From an uncultured Oscillatoriales cyanobacterium (GTDB lineage: Bacteria; Cyanobacteriota; Cyanobacteriia; Cyanobacteriales; Microcoleaceae), in contig CAITND010000165.1 in the NCBI GenBank assembly GCA_903893625.1, positions 1-43,049 of the forward strand: DNA of 43,049 nt, given 5' to 3'. Made by a program: the position numbers and the translations under genes. Of this stretch, positions 15,950 through 23,220 are shown piece after piece (position 1 is the first letter of the stretch; each line of letters begins with the position of its first letter). The notes beneath the pieces are model-generated. The model was not told the origin of the DNA. It ran no database searches and saw nothing but the letters and a program-made list of their open reading frames with translations.

Positions 15950-16933
15950 TTAACTATCAACCTCCTTATTTCCTATTCTTGTAATTGGATGTAGCAATTC
16001 TAAGCGAAATTGGTGACGAGTTTCAGCCTTTAAATAACGGCGTTGCAATTCTTCCCATTTTTGCCAAGATTGATAACGACTTTTAGCTAATAAATCGATA
16101 AAAATCGGGAGTTTGGAGTTGATTTTGGATGGGATCTGTTCGGCTATTTTTTCTCCTAAAACCATACTATCTTGAATATCCCCTAAACACTCTTGAATTG
16201 CTTTCACATCTTCTAAATAAGCGGAATATTTAGAACTATAAAAATCAGTAAATAAATTCATTTGATAACGCACCCGCTTAACTTGCTTTCTTAAACTGTG
16301 CAAGAAGTTTCCCTGTTGATTTAAAATTTCTTCTAAGGTTTCTGAAGATAGGGAATGTAGTTTAGATTGAGTTTCACCCACTTGCCAACCGGGATGCAAG
16401 AATAACTGACTAATTTGGGGGAGTAACAAATCGGGTAGAACTTCATCAATAGGAAGCTTTTCCAGAGGGGTAAAACGGGGTTCCTGTAACCAATCTTGTA
16501 AATCTTCTTTTAACTTTTTATAAGTTTTATGGTCTAACGTCCATTCCACAAGTCGAAAGGCTTTGTGACGTTGTTTAACCAAATTTATTAAGATTTTATC
16601 TAAGGTTTCTTGTTCTGATGGCGGTAACTGCGAATAATAATGGTTTTGTAATGTTTCTAATAATACGTCTAAATCTCGTAATGTTCCCAAACGCCGCGCC
16701 ATCTTACCAATTTTTTCATCTTCAGCCGATTCAGGTAAGTCTAACACCGGAGCAAATCCAACAATAGCCGAACGCAACCGTCGCATTCCGACCCGCATTT
16801 GATGGAGTTCTTCAGGATTATCATCTTTTAAAACTTCAGATTCATGACTAATGACTTTTTCCAGATGTTTTTGAATGGCTTCTACGGCCCAATATCCTAA
16901 AGTCTGGTTTGGAGGATTGGTTTTGGTTTTCAT
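15950..16933 (-). CDS. CHAD domain-containing protein
   Basis: A 327-residue all-helical protein with the two signature CHAD repeats. The first is EELHQMRVGMRRLRSAIVGF (41-60), with its conserved His and Arg cluster; the second is FLHSLRKQVKRVRYQMNLF. CHAD domains bind inorganic polyphosphate on a basic surface, and in cyanobacteria they are linked to polyphosphate bodies. Here CHAD stands alone, without the fused CYTH domain often seen. The C-terminal residues VDS and the stop codon fall in GTTGATAGTTAACAGT, which has heptamer-repeat form, so the repeat tract seems to supply the end of this gene. An isolated CYTH protein is encoded at 35718-36179. Confidence 0.88.
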   Translation of the reverse strand: MKTKTNPPNQTLGYWAVEAIQKHLEKVISHESEVLKDDNPEELHQMRVGMRRLRSAIVGFAPVLDLPESAEDEKIGKMARRLGTLRDLDVLLETLQNHYYSQLPPSEQETLDKILINLVKQRHKAFRLVEWTLDHKTYKKLKEDLQDWLQEPRFTPLEKLPIDEVLPDLLLPQISQLFLHPGWQVGETQSKLHSLSSETLEEILNQQGNFLHSLRKQVKRVRYQMNLFTDFYSSKYSAYLEDVKAIQECLGDIQDSMVLGEKIAEQIPSKINSKLPIFIDLLAKSRYQSWQKWEELQRRYLKAETRHQFRLELLHPITRIGNKEVDS

Positions 16934-17063
16934 AAAAAATACATAGACTCCCTGTTTTCGGTGAGATTACCTGGCCCCTACCCAGGAATGTAATCTCATG
17001 TAATTATTTCTACAACTGACTTAGAATGGCTATATCAATTTAGGGGTGATGCAGAAATCGAGT

Positions 17064-17291
17064 TTAGTCGCTGATCACTTTGGTTTTCATTTCACTAATC
17101 AACGTCTTAATTTCGCTATAAGCTTGCCGGGGAGACAGTCTTCCTTCGGTTTCTAGGCTAAAAATTCGCGTGACATGAGTAGCAAACTCTTCCAATTGAG
17201 ATTGATCCGATACAGAAAGGATCTGAGTCTCCCAATGCTCAATCTGAGTCCAATCAAAAAAATCAGGGGTTAATCTCACTGCTGTATCCAA
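17064..17291 (-). CDS. hypothetical protein, 75 residues
   Basis: I do not recognise this short soluble, acidic, mostly helical protein (TPDFFDWTQIEHWETQILSV, then LSPRQAYSEIKTLISEMKTK). No ATG is available at the N-terminus: an in-frame TAA lies a few codons upstream, so translation must begin at TTG (17289-17291) or at GTG (17277-17279). No Shine-Dalgarno supports either choice. The composition looks like a real protein and the gene is convergent with nothing, but its status is uncertain. Confidence 0.5.
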   Translation of the reverse strand: MDTAVRLTPDFFDWTQIEHWETQILSVSDQSQLEEFATHVTRIFSLETEGRLSPRQAYSEIKTLISEMKTKVISD

Positions 17292-17464
17292 ACGCTGCGG
17301 ATTTTAGTTATATTGTTTGCTCAACAATTAGGTTCTAATCTTAGAGAAGAAATTGATTAAAGTCAAGTGATTTCAATTTTCCACTATTTTACAAAAATTA
17401 TGACTTCTTCAGAAAAAGTAATATTTTGAAAAGTTATAATTTTTGCTAAACACACTGAACAACA

Positions 17465-17505
17465 CTTAGATTAAATTTAACCTAAAGATCAAGCCAATTT
17501 AACCT
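17465..17505 (+). promoter_or_regulatory. Pho-box-like direct repeats
   Basis: Two identical octamers TTTAACCT at 17476-17483 and 17498-17505 start exactly 22 bp apart (two 11-bp steps). A weaker unit CTTAGATT lies at 17465-17472, again 11 bp away. The octamers match the cyanobacterial SphR/PhoB half-site PyTTAAPyPy(T/A), which is read in 8-bp repeats with 3-bp gaps. The unit between them (17487-17494) does not match. The site ends 40 bp before the start of the His-rich membrane protein. Chance occurrence in AT-rich DNA is possible. Confidence 0.35.
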
Positions 17506-17545
17506 TAAATCCTTATGGTCTAGGATAGCGTATGAGGAGTGAAAT

Positions 17546-18058
17546 ATGGCTAATTTTAAGATTTTCTTAGTGTTTTTACTATTTCTCCTATCGGGAGACT
17601 TTATAGCGACATTCTTTTACCATGTTCCCGAACATATTTTTGGGCAATACCATGCTTTAATTCATCACAGTCCTAACCGCAGTTTTATTCATTATGCCCT
17701 TGTCAATAAAAGCCCTAGAGTTCTCTTATCAGGATTTATGGCTTTTTTACCCTATTGTATTTTTATCCCTTTATTTTGGGCGATTTCCCCCGTCGGAACA
17801 CTGTTAGGTATAGCGATCGCAGCAGGTCATGTTTACTGGAGACATCAACCGATCAGAACCAGAAAAACACCTGTTTTTATTCAAAAAATCTGCAAAACTT
17901 TGTATATTACAACTCCAGAAAGACATTGGCAACACCATCAAAACTATAGAGTTGCTTATGGGGATGTCTTTACCTTTTATGACCTACCTGCAAAAAAATG
18001 GTATAAAATTTTAGTGCAAGTCAAAAAGAAATGTCGTACCTATTTTAATTTAATTTAA
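17546..18058 (+). CDS. compact His-rich membrane protein, fatty-acid-hydroxylase-like
   Basis: A 170-residue membrane protein with hydrophobic segments at about 3-25, 58-80 and 82-98. It carries an ordered set of histidines: H26-x3-H30, H36-x3-H40-H41, H95-x4-H100 and H127-x2-H130-H131. This series resembles the di-iron ligands of the fatty acid hydroxylase/sterol desaturase superfamily, but the protein is shorter than usual members. An alternative is a carotenoid or plasmalogen-type desaturase relative. The substrate is unknown. The ATG has GAGGAG six nt upstream. Its TAA overlaps the start of a truncated acetyltransferase, and Pho-box-like repeats precede it. Confidence 0.6.
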   Translation: MANFKIFLVFLLFLLSGDFIATFFYHVPEHIFGQYHALIHHSPNRSFIHYALVNKSPRVLLSGFMAFLPYCIFIPLFWAISPVGTLLGIAIAAGHVYWRHQPIRTRKTPVFIQKICKTLYITTPERHWQHHQNYRVAYGDVFTFYDLPAKKWYKILVQVKKKCRTYFNLI

Positions 18059-18348
18059 TGGAGGACAGGAAAGAAACTCAATTCCAATTCTACATAGAAA
18101 TACGAGGAATTGGTAGCCAATTGGTTCAAGTTGGTTTAACCCTTGCTGAAACCAGACAATATCCTTTAATTGTTGTTTTAGGTCATCCTGAATTTTATTC
18201 CAAATTTGGTTTTAAGCCTTCTGTAGACTATCAAATTCTGTGTCCATTTCCCATTCCTGAAGAGTATTTTATGGTCAAGTTTTTAAACTCGGATAAACGT
18301 GAATATCAAGGAACTATTATTTATCCTCCAGCATTTAGTCAAGTTTAA
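18058..18348 (+). pseudogene. 5'-truncated GNAT N-acetyltransferase
   Basis: The 96-residue frame matches only the C-terminal half of a GNAT acetyltransferase. It begins to look like the family at RGIGSQLVQVGLTLAE (the acetyl-CoA pyrophosphate loop, R/Q-x-x-G-x-G/A) and continues GHPEFYSKFGFKPS and ILCPFPIPEEYFMVKFL. Relatives are about 165-170 residues; roughly the first 75-80, including strands beta1-beta3, are missing. The leading residues MEDRKETQFQFYIEI do not look like the family. The ATG overlaps the upstream stop (A of TAA), so a residual peptide might be made by coupling, but acetyl transfer is unlikely. Probably a remnant left by rearrangement next to the His-rich gene. Confidence 0.7.
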
Positions 18349-18431
18349 AGCAAAATTCTGTAACAATCAGAATAAATCCACTCAACCGGAAATTGTATTT
18401 CAGGGTAAAGATAGGAAAGGAGATTATTTAA

Positions 18432-18971
18432 TTGAGTGAATTTATTGTTTATGCTTGTCCCCAAGGAGAATTAGCCGAACAAATTAAAGAATTTTATCAA
18501 GAAAGCTTGGATTTATGTGGATTAAATGCTGCCCATTATTATATGCCACATTGTACCTTAACCGGCTTTTTTCAAGATCATGAATCTGCAATTTCTCTCT
18601 ATATTAAAGCCTTAGAAACGGCTTACAATACCGCAAAATTAACAGCAATGCCTCTCAAAATTCAGATCGTCAAAATGACCTTTAAACCTGATTGGCATGG
18701 TTTAGAATTAGAAGCAGAAGGAATTCCCGCTCTCATGATTGATTTTGCTCAATTGGCAACCTCACCCACTCGCCCTGAAACGTTAAGATTAAAAACTTGG
18801 CTGCATTTAAGTTTAGCTTATGAATTTCAACCCCAATACGCTGAAAGATTAGAACATCTAGCCCAAACCCGAATTAATCCTCAAGCTCAAGTTGATTGGG
18901 AATTAAGGTTTTACCAAAGACATCCCAATCATTCATGGACTTGCCATCAATCTTGGCTGTTAAAAGCATAG
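18432..18971 (+). CDS. 2H phosphoesterase superfamily protein (LigT/CPDase-like)
   Basis: A 179-residue protein with the two HxT/Sx motifs that define 2H phosphoesterases: PHCTLTGFF with His40/Thr42, and WLHLSLAYEF with His125/Ser127. Family members act on 2',3'-cyclic phosphates or 2'-5' RNA bonds; the natural substrate here is unknown. The start is a TTG, decided by AAAGGAG at 18416-18422 nine nt away and by the absence of a better ATG. A Cys/His-rich C-terminus (RHPNHSWTCHQSWLLKA) is of uncertain meaning. It is not obviously in an operon; the truncated acetyltransferase ends 84 nt before it. Confidence 0.8.
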   Translation: MSEFIVYACPQGELAEQIKEFYQESLDLCGLNAAHYYMPHCTLTGFFQDHESAISLYIKALETAYNTAKLTAMPLKIQIVKMTFKPDWHGLELEAEGIPALMIDFAQLATSPTRPETLRLKTWLHLSLAYEFQPQYAERLEHLAQTRINPQAQVDWELRFYQRHPNHSWTCHQSWLLKA

Positions 18972-19082
18972 AATAGATCAGTTGAATTCAACAATAATCT
19001 TGAAGTTGAAGATTAATCTCTTTTCTGGCTTTCAGATAATCCAGATGCTTGATTTATGGATCAATTTCATTCATAATATAGC

Positions 19083-19126
19083 TGGGAACAGGGAACAGCT
19101 TAACTGGGAACAGGAAACAGCTTAAC
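19083..19126 (+). repeat. 22-bp direct tandem duplication
   Basis: Two adjoining copies, 19083-19104 and 19105-19126, differ at one base (TGGGAACAGGGAACAGCTTA versus GGAAACAGC in the second). A third start TGGGGG follows. The tract lies in the 252-bp spacer between the 2H phosphoesterase and the HAD phosphatase; nothing else is evident there. Confidence 0.85.
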
Positions 19127-19223
19127 TGGGGGAATAATATTTCACCGTCTAGGTTTGCTGAATCAGTCTTTATCCTAACTTCCTTGGCGACTGCTATAAC
19201 TTTAATGCTTTATCCATTCACCG

Positions 19224-19898
19224 ATGCCTAACTTTAAAACAATTACTCACGTTATTTACGACTTAGATGGTTTGCTGTTAGATACAGAACCCCTTCATGC
19301 TAAAGTCAATCAAATGGTTGTCAACCATTATGGCAAAATAATTGATCACACTCTCAGTTGTAAAGTGAGGGGGAGAAAATCCTATGATTCGGCAAAACTT
19401 CTGATTCAAGAGTTAGATTTACAGATTACTATAGAAGAATTTGCTAAACAAAAAGATGCAATTATTTATGACTTTTATCCCCATGTTTCACCCTTAGAAG
19501 GTGCCGTTCATCTGACACAACACCTGGCTTTTCATCATATTCCTCAAGCGGTTGCTACCAGTTCAGGAACTCGTCCGTTTACCGCTAAAACCCAAAGTCA
19601 TCAACAATGGTTTTCTCTGTTTCAATATATTGTCCGAGGGGATGATCCTGAACTCAAAAAGGGCAAACCTGCCCCCGATATTTTCCTATTAGTGGCTCAA
19701 CGTTTAGGGGCAAAACCCGAAGAATGTTTAGTTTTTGAAGATGCCTTAGCGGGGGTTTCAGCAGCTAAAGCAGCCGGAATGTCAGTGGTTGCTGTTCCCG
19801 CACCTGATATGGATCAATCCCTTTACCAAGAAGCCGATCAAATTCTCAATTCTCTGAATGAATTTCAACCCGAATTATGGCAATTACCGAAGTTTTAA
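19224..19898 (+). CDS. HAD-IA family phosphatase
   Basis: A 224-residue haloacid dehalogenase-type hydrolase with all four HAD motifs. Motif I is YDLDGLLLDTE (nucleophile Asp13, acid/base Asp15), motif II is AVATSSG, motif III is the Lys in LKKGKPAPDIF, and motif IV is VFEDALAGVSAAKAAGM. A helical cap lies between motifs I and II (about 20-85). The pattern is closest to the pseudouridine-5'-phosphatase/glycerol-3-phosphatase/2-deoxyglucose-6-phosphatase branch. The substrate cannot be fixed from sequence. It is a soluble cytoplasmic enzyme and stands as a single gene upstream of the arsenic/phosphate cluster. Confidence 0.88.
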   Translation: MPNFKTITHVIYDLDGLLLDTEPLHAKVNQMVVNHYGKIIDHTLSCKVRGRKSYDSAKLLIQELDLQITIEEFAKQKDAIIYDFYPHVSPLEGAVHLTQHLAFHHIPQAVATSSGTRPFTAKTQSHQQWFSLFQYIVRGDDPELKKGKPAPDIFLLVAQRLGAKPEECLVFEDALAGVSAAKAAGMSVVAVPAPDMDQSLYQEADQILNSLNEFQPELWQLPKF

Positions 19899-20007
19899 TC
19901 AATAACTCAAAGATTAGATTATTAAGGGAAAATTAGCGATCACAATTTTCCTATTTTCCCTAATTTTTACCAGACTAATTAAGCATTTTTAGATGACCTT
20001 CAAGATT

Positions 20008-20056
20008 CTTAACCTTTTTTTACTTGACATATAAATTTTTTTTGATATGATTCAAA
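20008..20056 (+). promoter_or_regulatory. promoter of the pstS-arsB-arsC cluster with operator-like sites
   Basis: TTGACA at 20024-20029 and TATGAT at 20046-20051 with a 16-bp gap form a good housekeeping-type promoter, 39 nt before the pstS start. TTTGA-N6-TCAAA (20041-20045, 20052-20056) is a palindrome centred exactly on the -10 box, as a repressor operator (for example ArsR/SmtB type) would be. Just upstream, CTTAACCT at 20008-20015 matches the cyanobacterial Pho half-site; weaker units follow at 11-bp steps (TTTACTTG, TATAAATT). The promoter is well supported; both operator readings are inference. Confidence 0.6.
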
Positions 20057-20090
20057 TGTCCCTAATCATAAATTTACCGGGGGATATTTT

Positions 20091-21134
20091 ATGACTGCTA
20101 GACTACTAAAATTGCCCAGTTCTCTCAAAATCTTGGTTTTATCGGTTGGGACTGCTACTTTACTTTTAGCTTGCAGTCAGGGTCAGACACAGCAGGTAAA
20201 ACAGACAAAACCCATTCTTATTGATGGTTCTAGTACCGTTTATCCCATCACAGCAACCATTGTTAAAGAATACAATGCTCAGAGTCCTTCTACTCTGGAT
20301 GTAAAGGTTGATTTTTCAGGAACTGGAGGAGGTTTTAGAAAATTTTGTGCAGGGGAAACTGATATCAGTAATGCCTCTCGACCCATCTTAAAAAAAGAAA
20401 TTGAAGTTTGTAAAAAAAACAATATTTCTTATCTGGAACTACCCGTTGCTTTTGATGCCTTGACGATTGTAGTCAATCCTAAAAATACCTGGGCAAATGA
20501 TATCACCGTTGCGGAGTTAAAGAAACTTTGGGAACCCCAAGCCGAAGGAAAAATTAAAACTTGGAATCAAATTCGAGCTTCTTGGCCGAATCAACCGATT
20601 AATCTCTATGGCCCAGGTAAAGATTCAGGAACTTATGATTATTTTACTGCCGCTATTGTTGGGGAAGAGGGAGCAAGCCGAACAGATTATCAAGCCAGTG
20701 AAGATGATGAAGTTATTGCAAAAGGAGTCATGAATGATCCCAATGGACTCGGCTATTTTGGCTATGCTTATTATCAGGAAAGACCCGGAGATTTAAAAGC
20801 ATTAGCTGTGGATAATCAAAAAGGTTCTGGGCCAATAAAACCCTCGGCAAATGCAACAGAAGCTGAAAAATATCGACCTCTATCTCGCCCTTTATTTATC
20901 TATGTTAATGCGGTCGCGGCTCAAAATAATCCAGCCATGAATGATTTTCTGGATTTTTATATGCAAAAAGCACCTAAAGTAGTTCAAAATGTGGGTTATA
21001 TTGCCTTTGATCCCGATGATTATACCAAACTCTATCGTAACTTTCACAAAACCAAAGTGGGGACGGTATTCGGTGGAAAATCGGAGTTTAACTTAACCCT
21101 TGATGAAGTGTTAACAAAACGAGCAGAATACTAA
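20091..21134 (+). CDS. pstS: PstS-family phosphate-binding lipoprotein
   Basis: A 347-residue periplasmic substrate-binding protein of phosphate ABC transporters. A lipoprotein signal ends LLLAC with the lipidated Cys28. Phosphate-binding segments follow: [40 protein letters not shown] and [12 protein letters not shown]. The form resembles cyanobacterial PstS/SphX. No pstC, pstA or pstB lies next to it. Instead it leads an arsenic cluster, with arsB 39 nt and arsC further downstream, so it may favour phosphate uptake over arsenate or sense the ratio. GGGGGA six nt before the ATG serves as ribosome site. A strong promoter with Pho-like and operator-like sites precedes it. Confidence 0.9.
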   Translation: MTARLLKLPSSLKILVLSVGTATLLLACSQGQTQQVKQTKPILIDGSSTVYPITATIVKEYNAQSPSTLDVKVDFSGTGGGFRKFCAGETDISNASRPILKKEIEVCKKNNISYLELPVAFDALTIVVNPKNTWANDITVAELKKLWEPQAEGKIKTWNQIRASWPNQPINLYGPGKDSGTYDYFTAAIVGEEGASRTDYQASEDDEVIAKGVMNDPNGLGYFGYAYYQERPGDLKALAVDNQKGSGPIKPSANATEAEKYRPLSRPLFIYVNAVAAQNNPAMNDFLDFYMQKAPKVVQNVGYIAFDPDDYTKLYRNFHKTKVGTVFGGKSEFNLTLDEVLTKRAEY

Positions 21135-21173
21135 TTTTTTCAGGCGGTTTAATTTTAATCAATTCACTCATTC

Positions 21174-22244
21174 ATGACAACAACTACCCCTATCATTAAA
21201 CGACTTTCTTTCCTTGATCGCTATCTGACACTGTGGATTTTTCTCGCTATGCTAATAGGAGTGGCATTAGGTCACTTCATCCCTGGTATAGAGGAATTCA
21301 TCCATCAGTTTCAAGTGGGAACCACCAATATCCCCATTGCAATTGGCTTAATTTTGATGATGTATCCGCCTCTTGCTAAAGTGCGGTATGAAGAATTAAG
21401 CGATGTCTTTCGTAATGGAAAAATCCTGAGAATATCCCTATTGTTGAATTGGGTTATCGGCCCAATTTTGATGTTTTTGTTAGCCATTACTTTCCTCAGA
21501 AACTATCCAGAATATATGGTAGGACTAATCCTAATAGGGTTAGCTCGTTGTATTGCAATGGTTGTGGTTTGGAGCGATTTAGCACGGGGTAATACCGAAT
21601 ACACTGCTGGATTAGTTGCTTTTAATAGCATCTTCCAGGTGATTTTTTATAGTCCCTTTGCCTGGTTTTTTCTCAGCGTTCTTCCCCCTTTATTTGGGTT
21701 ACAAAGCAGCGTGGTTAATATCAGCATTGCGGAGATTGCGAAAAGTGTATTCATCTATCTGGGTATTCCTTTTTTAGCGGGCTATTTCACTCGCTTTTTC
21801 CTAGTGAAAGCTCAAGGAAAAACTTGGTATCACGAAGAATTTATTCCTAAAATTAGCCCGATTACACTGATTGCGCTGCTATTTACCATTGTTACCATGT
21901 TCAGTTTACAAGGAGAAAAAATTGTTCAAATTCCCCTTGATGTTCTGCGAATTGCCCTGCCTCTGATCATCTATTTTGCCATCATGTTTTTGGTTAGTTT
22001 CTATCTAGCATGGCGGATTAAAGCGGACTATTCTAGGGCTGTAAGTGTTGCATTTACGGCGACAGGAAACAACTTTGAACTTGCAATTGCTGTTGCTGTT
22101 GCGGTCTTTGGCATTAATTCCGGTGCGGCGTTTGCTGCGGTTGTTGGGCCGTTAGTAGAAGTGCCTGTATTAATTATGCTGGTTAATTTGGCTTTCTGGT
22201 TTGAACAGCGCTATTTCCGACCTCTTGGAGTAGAAAAGAGCTAA
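21174..22244 (+). CDS. arsB: ACR3 family arsenite efflux transporter
   Basis: A 356-residue inner-membrane carrier with about ten transmembrane segments. It is of the ACR3 type (called ArsB in cyanobacteria), not the E. coli ArsB type. Conserved functional residues are Cys126 in [18 protein letters not shown] and Glu329 in [35 protein letters not shown] is also a family hallmark. ACR3 exports arsenite using the proton-motive force. It is flanked by the phosphate-binding protein (39-nt gap) and arsenate reductase (65-nt gap) on the same strand, which together give arsenate reduction followed by export. No arsH or arsR is present in the window. Confidence 0.95.
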   Translation: MTTTTPIIKRLSFLDRYLTLWIFLAMLIGVALGHFIPGIEEFIHQFQVGTTNIPIAIGLILMMYPPLAKVRYEELSDVFRNGKILRISLLLNWVIGPILMFLLAITFLRNYPEYMVGLILIGLARCIAMVVVWSDLARGNTEYTAGLVAFNSIFQVIFYSPFAWFFLSVLPPLFGLQSSVVNISIAEIAKSVFIYLGIPFLAGYFTRFFLVKAQGKTWYHEEFIPKISPITLIALLFTIVTMFSLQGEKIVQIPLDVLRIALPLIIYFAIMFLVSFYLAWRIKADYSRAVSVAFTATGNNFELAIAVAVAVFGINSGAAFAAVVGPLVEVPVLIMLVNLAFWFEQRYFRPLGVEKS

Positions 22245-22309
22245 ATTAATGAGTATTAGTAACAATTCAGTTTGAGATTTTTTAACCCTTCTAAATTCGG
22301 AGATTTAAC

Positions 22310-22705
22310 ATGAAAAAAGTGATGTTTGTTTGTAAAAGAAATTCTTGCCGTTCTCAAATGGCGGAAGGATTTGCTAGAACATTAGGAGCCGGAAAAATAG
22401 CTGTCACCAGTTCAGGTTTAGAAGCCAGTCGGGTTCATCCCACTGCTATTCAAGTGATGGATGAAATTGGGATTGATATTACCAACCAAACCTCTGACCC
22501 CTTAAGTGATTTTCAAGCTGAAGATTATGATGCGGTGATTTCTTTGTGTGGTTGTGGTGTGAATTTACCTGAAGATTGGGTAATGCAAGAAGTTTTTGAA
22601 GATTGGCAATTAGATGATCCCGACGGACAACCGTTAGAAACGTTTCATCGAGTTAGAGAGGAAATTAAAGAAAGAGTTCAACAGTTAATTGATACTTTAA
22701 GTTAA
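22310..22705 (+). CDS. arsC: arsenate reductase, low-molecular-weight phosphatase type
   Basis: A 131-residue cytosolic enzyme reducing arsenate to arsenite for the adjacent exporter. The P-loop is CKRNSCR (Cys8 to Arg14, CX5R) in VMFVCKRNSCRSQMAEGFAR. SLCGCGVNLP carries Cys80 and Cys82, and DDPDG provides the acid loop. The Cys8/Cys80/Cys82 set is the arrangement described for Synechocystis ArsC, which has an LMW-phosphatase fold but uses glutathione/glutaredoxin as reductant. This differs from Staphylococcus ArsC, which uses Cys10/82/89 with thioredoxin. CGGAG about 8 nt before the ATG is a good ribosome site. Confidence 0.94.
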   Translation: MKKVMFVCKRNSCRSQMAEGFARTLGAGKIAVTSSGLEASRVHPTAIQVMDEIGIDITNQTSDPLSDFQAEDYDAVISLCGCGVNLPEDWVMQEVFEDWQLDDPDGQPLETFHRVREEIKERVQQLIDTLS

Positions 22706-22823
22706 ACAGTAGGGGTGGGTTTTCCAGGTTTGACTCACCCTGATATTAATCAACATCCCGATCTAATAGAGTTGCGAGACAAGATTAGGGCTCTATCATT
22801 AAACGATAGCATGGCTTAATTTC

Positions 22824-23219
22824 TTAAATCTGGTTTAAATATCGTTCAATTAATACAATCGCAACAATATCATCAATGGGACGGGGAGGGGTTCGCATTC
22901 CTTTGGGAATTAAACGAGTTAACCCTTTTGGGGGATACATTTGCCAATAGCGATCGCGCGCTTCTAAGGTAGAATATCGTTCATTAACCTGAATAATAGA
23001 CAGAGATTTTGGTAAAATTTCAGTTAGTTTTTGTTTCCACATTTTTGAGGTGGTTTGATCTCCCATCACCACCCTTTCAATAGCAAACCGTTGACAAAGA
23101 GATTGAATTATTGTAGGAACATCCGACGCTAAAATTACCTCATGATAATATAACTGGGAATCTTTACCCATCACCGCAATACCACATTTTTCTCGACCGG
23201 GATCAAAACCTAAAATCAT
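22824..23219 (-). CDS. YqgF-like RNase H-fold nuclease
   Basis: A 131-residue RuvC/YqgF-fold protein. It begins MILGFDPGREKCGIAV with the catalytic-type Asp6. RVVMGDQTTS is followed by QVNERYSTLEARDRYW, which fits the family's conserved Glu, and the end RPIDDIVAIVLIERYL provides the final acidic pair. YqgF proteins mature the 5' end of 16S rRNA; this is a divergent cyanobacterial branch and might instead act on Holliday junctions. It is the second gene of a tight pair: its start codon follows the DUF3084 stop codon with one base between, so the two are almost certainly co-transcribed and co-translated. Confidence 0.8.
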   Translation of the reverse strand: MILGFDPGREKCGIAVMGKDSQLYYHEVILASDVPTIIQSLCQRFAIERVVMGDQTTSKMWKQKLTEILPKSLSIIQVNERYSTLEARDRYWQMYPPKGLTRLIPKGMRTPPRPIDDIVAIVLIERYLNQI

Positions 23220-23220
23220 C

